A stretch of DNA of 12,030 bases from UBA9715 sp045614225 (lineage in GTDB: Bacteria > Actinomycetota > Coriobacteriia > Coriobacteriales > Eggerthellaceae), in assembly GCA_045614225.1 (NCBI GenBank), contig JAZLCO010000038.1, forward strand, positions 1-12,030, read 5' to 3'. Made by a program: the position numbers and the translations under genes. Shown one piece after another: positions 6,168 through 12,030 of this stretch. The first letter of the stretch is position 1. The number at the start of each line of letters is the position of its first letter. The notes under the pieces were generated by a model that worked only from the letters and a program-made list of their open reading frames with translations, was not told the DNA's origin and ran no database searches.

Positions 6168-6180
6168 TATAATCGCAACC
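6168..6180 (+). promoter_or_regulatory. Leaderless promoter of the GNAT gene
   Basis: A consensus TATAAT at 6168-6173 ends seven bases before ATG 6181, with no Shine-Dalgarno sequence. The predicted transcript start falls at about 6180-6181. This supports ATG 6181 over the in-frame ATG at 6148, which would put the -10 box inside the coding region. Confidence 0.6.
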
Positions 6181-7197
6181 ATGGATTACATCATTCGAAA
6201 CATGCGCGAAGACGAGTGGCATTTGCTCGAAGAGTTCCTGTTCCAGGCCGTCTACGTGCCTGAGGGTTTCGAGGGCGAGGTGTCGCGCGACATCGTTCGC
6301 GATGATCCAAAGTGCCGTGCAGCCTATGAGGGTTTCGGTTCGCTGCCCGACGATCGGGCGCTGGTGGCTGTTATCGATGGTGAAGTGGTGGGTGCGTGCT
6401 GGGTACGTACGACCGACGAGTACGGCCACATCGACAACACGACCCCTTCGTTTTCAATCTCGCTGTTCGAGGAGTTTCGCGGTCGGGGCATTGGGACCGA
6501 GCTCATGCAGCGCATGCTCGATGACCTGTTGCGTGCGGGCTATGCGCGTACGTCGTTGTCCGTGCAGAAAGAAAACCCTGCGGCGCGCTTGTATACGCGT
6601 TTGGGCTTTCGCTCGGTTGGCAATGGTGCAGACGAGACCGAATGGTTGATGATTCGCGAGCTGAACGAGCCTTTCACTTTGATTGAAACGAATCGGCTCA
6701 TCTTGCGACCGTGGCTTGCATCGGACGCCGAGTGCCTCTTCACACTGGCAAACGATCCTGAGATAGGCCCCGCAGCAGGTTGGATGCCACATGAAAGTAT
6801 GGAAGAAAGCGCCAAGATAATCGAAACGGTCTTCGCTGTGCCTGAAACCTATGCTGTCGTCTTGAAGGAAAGTGGAGAGCTCATCGGTTGCGCAGGCTTC
6901 AACGCAGGCGACGCGGCGAGCATGTCGCTTTCCGACGGGGAATTGGAGCTGGGTTACTGGGTAGGCAAGCCGTTCTGGGGTCGTGGGTATGCGGTTGAAG
7001 CATCCCGTGCCCTTGTGGAACGCGGCTTTGACGAGTTAGGGTTGCACGGAATTCACGCTGCTTACTTCGATGGCAACGAGCGCTCGCGCCACGTCCTCGA
7101 CAAGCTGGGCTTTTCATACATGCGCACCGAACAGGATGTCGAGTGCGTTCTTCTCGGGGAAAAACGCACGGAACACTTCATGTACTTGCGTCGATGA
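6181..7197 (+). CDS. Two-domain GNAT-family N-acetyltransferase
   Basis: A 338-residue cytosolic protein made of two acetyltransferase domains in tandem. Domain 1 (about 2-160) has the acetyl-CoA pyrophosphate-binding turn R100-G-R-G-I-G105 and the helix segment ENPAARLYTRLGF (131-143). Domain 2 (about 165-338) is RimJ/RimL-like, beginning with TNRLILRPW (170-178) and carrying the loop FWGRGYAVEA (266-274) and SRHVLDKLGF (302-311). Both acetyl-CoA sites look intact, so it may acetylate two substrates or use one domain for recognition. The target is unknown; RimJ/L-like domains often modify protein N-termini, amines or antibiotics. Its TGA lies next to the membrane methyltransferase gene, giving a probable two-gene operon. 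Confidence 0.88.
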   Translation: MDYIIRNMREDEWHLLEEFLFQAVYVPEGFEGEVSRDIVRDDPKCRAAYEGFGSLPDDRALVAVIDGEVVGACWVRTTDEYGHIDNTTPSFSISLFEEFRGRGIGTELMQRMLDDLLRAGYARTSLSVQKENPAARLYTRLGFRSVGNGADETEWLMIRELNEPFTLIETNRLILRPWLASDAECLFTLANDPEIGPAAGWMPHESMEESAKIIETVFAVPETYAVVLKESGELIGCAGFNAGDAASMSLSDGELELGYWVGKPFWGRGYAVEASRALVERGFDELGLHGIHAAYFDGNERSRHVLDKLGFSYMRTEQDVECVLLGEKRTEHFMYLRR

Positions 7198-7223
7198 ATC
7201 ACATGAACAACGATGGGGAAGGC

Positions 7224-7895
7224 ATGGACAAGAATCTCTTCATATCAGCAATTGCCAAGTTCGCGGCAGGGTTTGTCCTTGTCGGTTTACTGCTGTTTGT
7301 GCCTGCGGGTACGCTCAGTTGGTGGCAGGGTTGGCTTTTCATGGGGATCCTCTTTGTGCCGATGTTCATTGCCGGGCTTGTCATGATGGCCAAGGCTCCC
7401 GATTTGCTGCGCAAGCGCCTCTCTGCTGACGAGGACGAATCCGAGCAAAAAACCGTTCAGGCACTTTCGGCGCTCATGTTTATCGCGGCTTTCGTTGTCG
7501 CTGGACTCGGTTTCCGCTTCGGTTGGGCAATGCTGCCTGACTGGGCGTCATGGGTCGGTGCCGTTGTCTTCCTCGCTGCATATGCGCTTTACGCCGAAGT
7601 GATGCGTGAGAATGCGTACCTGTCTCGCACGGTGGAAGTGCAGGAAGGTCAGCATGTGGTTGACACGGGGCTTTACGGCATCGTCAGACACCCCATGTAC
7701 AGCACGACGCTTCTGCTGTTCCTCTCGATTCCGATTGTGCTCGGTTCGCCGTTTTCGTTCGTCATCATGCTCGTGTACCTTCCCATCATTGCGAAGAGGA
7801 TTCGAAACGAAGAGCAAGTGCTCGCAGCCGGCCTGGAGGGATACCGTGAGTACATGGACCGCGTGAAATGGCGGCTCGTGCCCCACGTCTGGTGA
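7224..7895 (+). CDS. Integral-membrane methyltransferase, ICMT/RHPxY type
   Basis: A 223-residue protein with about five hydrophobic helices (around 8-28, 34-55, 82-102, 107-125 and 160-187). The cofactor region typical of isoprenylcysteine carboxyl methyltransferase-like proteins is clear: TGLYGIVRHPMYS (148-160), RNEEQVL (194-200) and GYREYMDRV (206-214). Such enzymes use S-adenosylmethionine at the membrane; in bacteria the substrates are mostly unknown. The start at 7224 is chosen because GGGGAAGG (7215-7222) lies just before it and the N terminus MDKNLF fits this kind of protein. ATG 7194 overlaps the GNAT stop as ATGA and is a real alternative, adding ten residues. It probably forms an operon with the GNAT gene. 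Confidence 0.85.
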   Translation: MDKNLFISAIAKFAAGFVLVGLLLFVPAGTLSWWQGWLFMGILFVPMFIAGLVMMAKAPDLLRKRLSADEDESEQKTVQALSALMFIAAFVVAGLGFRFGWAMLPDWASWVGAVVFLAAYALYAEVMRENAYLSRTVEVQEGQHVVDTGLYGIVRHPMYSTTLLLFLSIPIVLGSPFSFVIMLVYLPIIAKRIRNEEQVLAAGLEGYREYMDRVKWRLVPHVW

Positions 7896-7992
7896 GAGCA
7901 CTTCGCTTGCGCCTGCTGTCAGCTGAGACGAAAACGATATGGATGGTGCTGAATGAGGAGCAAAGGCGGAGTTACCGAAGGGTTCAGCTTGC

Positions 7993-8004
7993 TATAATTT
8001 CGGC
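7993..8004 (+). promoter_or_regulatory. Leaderless promoter of the large membrane protein gene
   Basis: Consensus TATAAT at 7993-7998 is followed by six bases and then ATG 8005, so the expected first transcribed base is the A of the start codon. No RBS is present. It lies in a 109-bp gap that shows no other clear element. Confidence 0.65.
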
Positions 8005-10179
8005 ATGTCAATCAAAGGGGAAATAGCAGGGCAGGCGCGCGTTATTCTCGACGCGCGCGATGGGTTACTCAAGAAGGCGCTGATTAGCTTTGCGGTAATC
8101 CTTGCCATCGCAGCGTTGCTCGAGGTGTTCCTCTTCAATATCAACTTCTTCCTTACGATGGGTTACGACGAAGTTGACGTATCCAATAGGCTCAACCTGG
8201 TGACAGACGAAGATGGCTTCTACCGCATGAGTGAAGTAAGCCACAAAGTCGAGTTTCCCAATCTCGATATGCCCGTGCACAACATCCATTTCGATTTCAA
8301 CGCAAGCCAACCTGCACAGCTGCTGACTCTCAAAATCATGTTCACTGACGAAGCGCACCAAACGTTCTTCGACACGACAGAATACACAGTGGGCGTTCCC
8401 GAAGTTGACGTGTCGACGGCGGTGAGCGAGAGCGAATACATTCACATCAACGCATCGGGCAACGTGAGCACGCTAACTGTCGAGCTCGTCGGCGACGACG
8501 TGTCGTACCCGATCAGCATCGAGAAGGTGTCGATTAACGCTCCGGAACCGTTCAATTTCAACATGCTGCGGTTCATTGTGACGGTGCTGATCCTCACAGT
8601 TGCATGGCTGTTCCGCCCGAGCTCGCGCATATACCAAATCAGCATGGTCGACGAGCCTGTGTTCACGAAACGCGCCATCATTGCAGCTGTGATCGTTGAA
8701 GTGCTTGTCGTTTCATCGTTCCTGTTCATGGGCTCGAATCTTGTGGGTGTTGCTTCAAAGAACTACAACTACGGCTCATGGGATCAGGAGAGTGTCGTCA
8801 ATGTGTTCGAGGTGGGCGGCGAAAATGCGCAGCAATACGCCATGTTGGCGCAAGCTATGGCGAAAGGCCAGCTTTACCTTGATGAGCAGCCGCCCGATTG
8901 GCTTGTCGAGATGGACGATCCTTACGACAAGGGCTTGCGTGATGAGGCTCGCAAGGCGGGTGGGGAAGACTACCTGTTCGACGCGGCCTACTACAACGGG
9001 CACTACTATGTGTACTTCGGCGTCGTACCAGTGCTCCTGTTCTACCTGCCGTTCTATTTGATGACGGGTCAGAATTTCCCGACGGCGATAGGTGTGCTCA
9101 TTGCGCTGATTGCATTCATCCTTGGATGCACAGCTTTGCTCGATCGGTTTGCGCGATACCATTTCAAACGGGTGAGTTTGGGTATCTACCTGCTATTACA
9201 GATACCGCTTGCAATGTGTAGCGGCGCGCTCTACCTCGCGAAGTTCCCCACGTTCTATTCGTTGCCCATCATGTGCGCGCTCGCATTCTCGGTGTGGGGG
9301 CTGTATCTGTGGATGCGCGGTCGCGCCAGCGAACGGCCAGAAGGGTGGTACCTAGCCGGGTCGCTCTGCATGGCGCTCGTTGTGGGATGTCGCCCGCAGC
9401 TTGTGCTGTTGTCGTGCGTGGCATTCCCGCTGTTCTGGCGCCGCTACATCACGAAACGTCGTCTATTCACGTCTGAAGGCGCACGTGAATTTGCGTGCCT
9501 AATTGGGCCATACTTTGTCGTAGCGGCAGGCATCATGTGGTACAACTGGGCGCGCTTTGGATCGCCGCTCAATTTCGGTGCCAATTACAACTTGACGGTC
9601 CATGACATGCCAAAACGCGGGTTCGCCATAGGGCGCATCGCTCCGGCGCTGTTCGCGTTTTTCATTCAGCCGCCTACTGTTGATGGCACGTTCCCGTTCA
9701 TCCTTCCGGCGACATTCGATACAACGTACATGGGTCAGACCGTGCGCGAAGCGACGTTTGGCGGCATATTCGCCTGCCTGCCCTTGTTGTGGATCATCCC
9801 GTTTGCGCGTCCGATTCTGCACAGGCGCTTCGAGCAACGTTCGACGCATACGATTGCGGGCGTCATCGTGGTGCTGTTGATCACTGGAACGGTCCTGGCT
9901 CTGCTCGACGCCGAGATGGCAGGCATTTTGCAACGCTACTTTGCTGACTTCAGCTTTATGTTCCTAGCGGCGGCCGTTCTGCTCGCGTTCATTGCAAACG
10001 AGAACATGCACGATGGTTCCAGTTTCGACCGCCTGTTCCGCCAGGGCCTTTCGGTGCTCGTGGCGTTCTCTGTGCTGTACATCGCCCTGCTTTGCTTTGT
10101 GCCCGAAACTGGTTGGTATGCAGACATCTACGACTGGGCCTTCCAGGACATCATCGAGACCTTCGAATTCTGGACGTAA
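8005..10179 (+). CDS. Polytopic membrane protein, probable GT-C-type glycosyltransferase
   Basis: A 724-residue protein. A first membrane helix (about 26-50) is followed by about 135 residues of beta-rich, soluble, probably external sequence (51-185), then helices near 186-204 and 224-244. Next comes an external loop with WDQES (259-263) and the aromatic segment AAYYNGHYYVYFGVVPVLLFYLPFY (from 327). About eight further helices fill 335-710. An acidic motif in the loop after an early helix and an aromatic reentrant segment are typical of lipid-phosphosugar-dependent GT-C enzymes (ArnT/PMT-like), so transfer of a sugar to a cell-envelope polymer or protein is a reasonable inference. Its exact family is not certain. 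Translation is likely leaderless; the TAA stop touches the left RAYT-flanking repeat. Confidence 0.65.
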   Translation: MSIKGEIAGQARVILDARDGLLKKALISFAVILAIAALLEVFLFNINFFLTMGYDEVDVSNRLNLVTDEDGFYRMSEVSHKVEFPNLDMPVHNIHFDFNASQPAQLLTLKIMFTDEAHQTFFDTTEYTVGVPEVDVSTAVSESEYIHINASGNVSTLTVELVGDDVSYPISIEKVSINAPEPFNFNMLRFIVTVLILTVAWLFRPSSRIYQISMVDEPVFTKRAIIAAVIVEVLVVSSFLFMGSNLVGVASKNYNYGSWDQESVVNVFEVGGENAQQYAMLAQAMAKGQLYLDEQPPDWLVEMDDPYDKGLRDEARKAGGEDYLFDAAYYNGHYYVYFGVVPVLLFYLPFYLMTGQNFPTAIGVLIALIAFILGCTALLDRFARYHFKRVSLGIYLLLQIPLAMCSGALYLAKFPTFYSLPIMCALAFSVWGLYLWMRGRASERPEGWYLAGSLCMALVVGCRPQLVLLSCVAFPLFWRRYITKRRLFTSEGAREFACLIGPYFVVAAGIMWYNWARFGSPLNFGANYNLTVHDMPKRGFAIGRIAPALFAFFIQPPTVDGTFPFILPATFDTTYMGQTVREATFGGIFACLPLLWIIPFARPILHRRFEQRSTHTIAGVIVVLLITGTVLALLDAEMAGILQRYFADFSFMFLAAAVLLAFIANENMHDGSSFDRLFRQGLSVLVAFSVLYIALLCFVPETGWYADIYDWAFQDIIETFEFWT

Positions 10180-10216
10180 AATGAGTCACTTTGACAGTCA
10201 AAGTGACTCATTCGCT
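10178..10216. repeat. Left RAYT-flanking repeat with perfect 33-bp palindrome
   Basis: AATGAGTCACTTTGAC (10180-10195), a single central A (10196), and its exact complement (10197-10212) give a 33-bp perfect palindrome. With two A residues on the left and CGCT on the right, 39 bp are identical to 11079-11117. The last two bases of the upstream gene's TAA stop belong to the repeat. As RNA it would fold into a 15-bp hairpin with a three-base loop, but no T-run follows. Confidence 0.92.
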
Positions 10217-10220
10217 TTCC

Positions 10221-10229
10221 TGCTACTAT
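10221..10229 (+). promoter_or_regulatory. Extended -10 promoter of RAYT
   Basis: TGC followed by TACTAT (10224-10229) has the TGn extension that can replace a -35 box. The predicted start near 10236 gives a leader of about 31 nt with GGGAGG (10258-10263) three bases before ATG 10267, a slightly short spacing. Confidence 0.45.
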
Positions 10230-10266
10230 AGGAGTTCGGCTGGCCAACGAAAATGTTGGGAGGACT

Positions 10267-11085
10267 ATGTCTACATTCAGCCAGCCGGATAATCATCAAA
10301 CAATCTTGCAACAATTCGGGCAATCTCGGCTCCAGCGCTATCGCATACGAAGCGTTGGAGATGTCTACCATGTAACTACGCGTGGAGTTGCCCAGCAAAT
10401 GATATTCGAAGACGATAAGGACAGGTTGTTTCTATTTCAAGCACTTTTTGATGCTTCAGAGGACGAAGGGGTGAAGGTGCTCGCATGGTGTTTCATGGAC
10501 AATCACATCCATCTGATTTTGCAAGCGGATATTGAAGCTGTCTCTCGTTTTGTTCAAATATCATTGTCGAAATACGCTCGTCACTTCAACAGGCGGCATG
10601 GGAGAAGTGGCCACCTCTTTCAAGGGCGGTTCTACTGTAGTCCCATAAATGAAGATGAATACTTGAAAACGGCTGTGAGATACGTTCATTGGAACCCGAT
10701 GTCGATGGGGTATCGGAAGTGCGGGGAATACCGATGGAGCAGTTATAACGAATATGTTGACACGCCAATCTTATGTAAAACCGACTCCGTTATTGGCGTT
10801 TTCGGAAGTGTTAATAGTTTTGAACGATTTCATGATCAAGACAACAATGACCAAGTAGAGCTTTCTTTAGAGTTCGAAGGTTCGTCCGACCGCCACGTCT
10901 TTACTGACGAACAGGCTATAGCATTAGCAAAATCGATTGCTAACGTAAGCAACTTGTCGGAAATCGCTCAAATGAGCAAGTCCGAGCGCAATGCGATACT
11001 TGCGGATCTCAAATCTCAGCTTGGTGTACGTAAAACTGCTCGCCTAACAGGCATTGGTCGGAATATCGTGCAGCGCGCAAAATGA
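10267..11085 (+). CDS. REP-associated tyrosine transposase (RAYT, Y1_Tnp family)
   Basis: A 272-residue HUH endonuclease-like protein. The beta strand VYHVTTRG (33-40) opens the Y1 fold. The metal-binding HUH motif is H80-I-H82 in MDNHIHLILQ. The central block KYARHFNRRHGRSGHLFQGRF (102-122) is diagnostic of RAYT rather than of short IS200 transposases. The nucleophilic tyrosine is probably Y132 or Y139 in DEYLKTAVRYVHWNP. The C-terminal extension (about 210-272) ends in a helix-turn-helix-like stretch, VRKTARLTGIGRNIVQRAK, common in this group. Known relatives nick REP hairpins with a 5'-phosphotyrosine link. All key residues are present, so it looks functional. Its TGA stop lies within the right palindrome. 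Its AT-rich codons differ from its neighbours. Confidence 0.92.
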   Translation: MSTFSQPDNHQTILQQFGQSRLQRYRIRSVGDVYHVTTRGVAQQMIFEDDKDRLFLFQALFDASEDEGVKVLAWCFMDNHIHLILQADIEAVSRFVQISLSKYARHFNRRHGRSGHLFQGRFYCSPINEDEYLKTAVRYVHWNPMSMGYRKCGEYRWSSYNEYVDTPILCKTDSVIGVFGSVNSFERFHDQDNNDQVELSLEFEGSSDRHVFTDEQAIALAKSIANVSNLSEIAQMSKSERNAILADLKSQLGVRKTARLTGIGRNIVQRAK

Positions 11086-11117
11086 GTCACTTTGACAGTC
11101 AAAGTGACTCATTCGCT
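11079..11117. repeat. Right RAYT-flanking repeat with perfect 33-bp palindrome
   Basis: Identical to 10178-10216 over 39 bp and in the same orientation. The perfect palindrome is 11081-11113, centred on A 11097. The RAYT stop codon TGA (11083-11085) is part of its left arm, so the last RAYT codon (AAA) and the stop overlap the repeat. Confidence 0.92.
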
Positions 11118-11259
11118 CGCCGTCTACCGCGCAAATCGAGCCGTTTCCCAACTCGCCCCCCAACGCATCCCTTTCGCCAGCGCATCTGCGACGAAACGCC
11201 CGTTTCCTGATACCATGTTCAGTTATGTGAGAGAAGGGCGATCGATAGGAGACGATTTC
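11118..11259 (+). promoter_or_regulatory. nifJ upstream region with RBS
   Basis: This 142-bp gap returns to GC-rich composition just after the palindrome. AGGAGA at 11247-11252 is a good ribosome binding site seven bases before ATG 11260. A promoter must lie here because the gene upstream ends at a hairpin, but no clear -35/-10 pair is visible; TTATGT at 11223-11228 is a weak -10 candidate. Confidence 0.4.
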
Positions 11260-12030
11260 ATGGCGCGTGAATTCAAATCCATGGACGGCAACAATGCCGC
11301 AGCGTACGTTTCGTACGCGTTTACCGAGGTGGCGGGCATCTACCCGATTACCCCGTCATCCCCGATGGCCGATTACGTCGACCAATGGGCAGCTCAAGGC
11401 AAGAAGAACATCTTCGGCACGACCGTCAAGGTTGTCGAGATGGAATCCGAGGCGGGCGCCGCGGGCACCGTTCACGGCTCGCTGGGCGCTGGTGCTCTTA
11501 CCAGCACCTACACGGCTAGCCAGGGCTTGCTGCTCATGATTCCCAACATGTACAAGATTGCAGCCGAGCAGCTGCCGAGTGTCTTCCATGTGTCGGCCCG
11601 TACGGTCGCTTCGCATGCGCTCAACATTTTCGGCGATCATTCCGACGTTATGGCATGCCGTCAGACCGGTTTCGCCATGCTCGCAGAGGGCAACGTCCAG
11701 GAGGTCATGGACCTCTCGGCCGTCGCGCATCTCGCGGCCATCAAGGGTAAGGTGCCGTTCCTGAACTTCTTCGACGGCTTCCGCACCTCGCACGAGATTC
11801 AGAAGATTGCCGTGTGGGATTACGATGACCTGGCTGAGCTTTGCGACATGGACGCTGTGAAGGCGTTCCGCGAGCATGCGCTCAATCCGAATCATCCGGC
11901 CATGCGCGGTAGCCACGAGAACGGCGACATCTTCTTCCAGCACCGTGAAGCTTGCATCTCCCACTACGATGCGCTGCCCGCCGTCGTCGAGGAGTACATG
12001 GATGCTGTCAACGCCAAGCTCGGCACCGAC
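11260..12030 (+). CDS. nifJ: Pyruvate:ferredoxin (flavodoxin) oxidoreductase, N-terminal part
   Basis: The first 257 codons of a gene that runs past the window edge. The enzyme oxidises pyruvate to acetyl-CoA and CO2 with thiamine diphosphate, reducing ferredoxin; it is a hallmark of anaerobes. The visible part is domain I: YPITPSS with T31, VEMESEAGAAG with E64, and SARTVASH with R114. These match in position the pyruvate- and TPP-contacting residues known from the Desulfovibrio africanus enzyme (Thr31, Glu64, Arg114). The full enzyme is normally a single chain of about 1,200 residues with a C-terminal ferredoxin domain, not seen here. The start is set by AGGAGA (11247-11252). Confidence 0.95.
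   Translation, partial: MAREFKSMDGNNAAAYVSYAFTEVAGIYPITPSSPMADYVDQWAAQGKKNIFGTTVKVVEMESEAGAAGTVHGSLGAGALTSTYTASQGLLLMIPNMYKIAAEQLPSVFHVSARTVASHALNIFGDHSDVMACRQTGFAMLAEGNVQEVMDLSAVAHLAAIKGKVPFLNFFDGFRTSHEIQKIAVWDYDDLAELCDMDAVKAFREHALNPNHPAMRGSHENGDIFFQHREACISHYDALPAVVEEYMDAVNAKLGTD

Larger units (their letters stand above)
10178..11117 (+). mobile_element. RAYT/REP module (Y1 transposase gene between paired palindromes)
   Basis: The unit consists of a RAYT gene bracketed by two identical 39-bp repeats whose left edges are 901 bp apart. In known RAYT systems the domesticated Y1/HUH enzyme recognises and cleaves single-stranded REP hairpins and is usually single-copy, while the REPs are scattered over the genome. 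The unit is visibly AT-rich (sampled 60-base lines give about 35-42% GC against about 60% in flanking genes), which suggests acquisition. Whether the whole unit moves, as IS200/IS605 does, is unknown. Confidence 0.6.

Noticed and set aside
6148..6180. Upstream ATG for the GNAT gene adding 11 residues
   Set aside because: It would place a consensus TATAAT inside the coding region and has no RBS; ATG 6181 fits a leaderless start.
5551..6429. 292-residue open frame on the minus strand across adk and its terminator
   Set aside because: It is antisense to adk, crosses the terminator and the GNAT promoter, and shows no recognisable domain.
10191..10196. Perfect TTGACA inside the left palindrome as a -35 box for RAYT
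   Set aside because: The distance to TACTAT at 10224 is 27 bases, far from the 16-18 needed; the hexamer is a by-product of the palindrome centre.
10178..11117. CRISPR array or toxin-antitoxin interpretation of the repeats
   Set aside because: There are only two copies, separated by a complete transposase-like gene, with no regular spacers and no small gene pair.

Overview
The window looks like chromosomal DNA of a strictly anaerobic, moderately GC-rich actinobacterium, most likely a member of the Coriobacteriia (Eggerthellaceae-like). This is an inference. It rests on codon use, on the start of a pyruvate:ferredoxin oxidoreductase gene at the right edge (anaerobic metabolism), and on several genes whose -10 box lies so close to the ATG that their transcripts should be leaderless, a habit common in Actinobacteria. 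I could not search databases, so the taxon is tentative.

Left part (1-1595): a possible gene tail, a GC-rich hairpin, a minus-strand gene for a small membrane protein with a HEYGH zinc-protease motif, then idi (type 1 isopentenyl-diphosphate isomerase). Upstream of idi lies a 36-codon remnant that copies the promoter and first codons of the ABC-F gene that follows idi, so idi sits between two direct repeats. Centre (1596-6137): a full-length ABC-F translation-type ATPase overlaps trmL (tRNA wobble 2'-O-methyltransferase) by 8 bp. It is followed by a short spacer with a REP-like palindrome and possible gene debris, then a minus-strand EamA transporter gene divergent from adk (adenylate kinase), which ends in a good intrinsic terminator.

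Right part (6138-12030): a leaderless two-gene unit made of a double-GNAT acetyltransferase and an integral-membrane methyltransferase of the ICMT/RHPxY type; a leaderless 724-residue polytopic membrane protein resembling GT-C glycosyltransferases; a RAYT (REP-associated tyrosine, Y1/HUH transposase) gene bracketed by two identical 39-bp repeats, each holding a perfect 33-bp palindrome; and the 5' part of nifJ, cut by the window edge.

Most genes are housekeeping or generic accessory functions and do not form one pathway. The least ordinary elements are the AT-rich RAYT module with its perfect palindromes placed at stop codons, the isolated palindrome after trmL that shares the same foot motif, and the broken ABC-F start duplicated upstream of idi. 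I did not find a convincing new defence or biosynthetic system.
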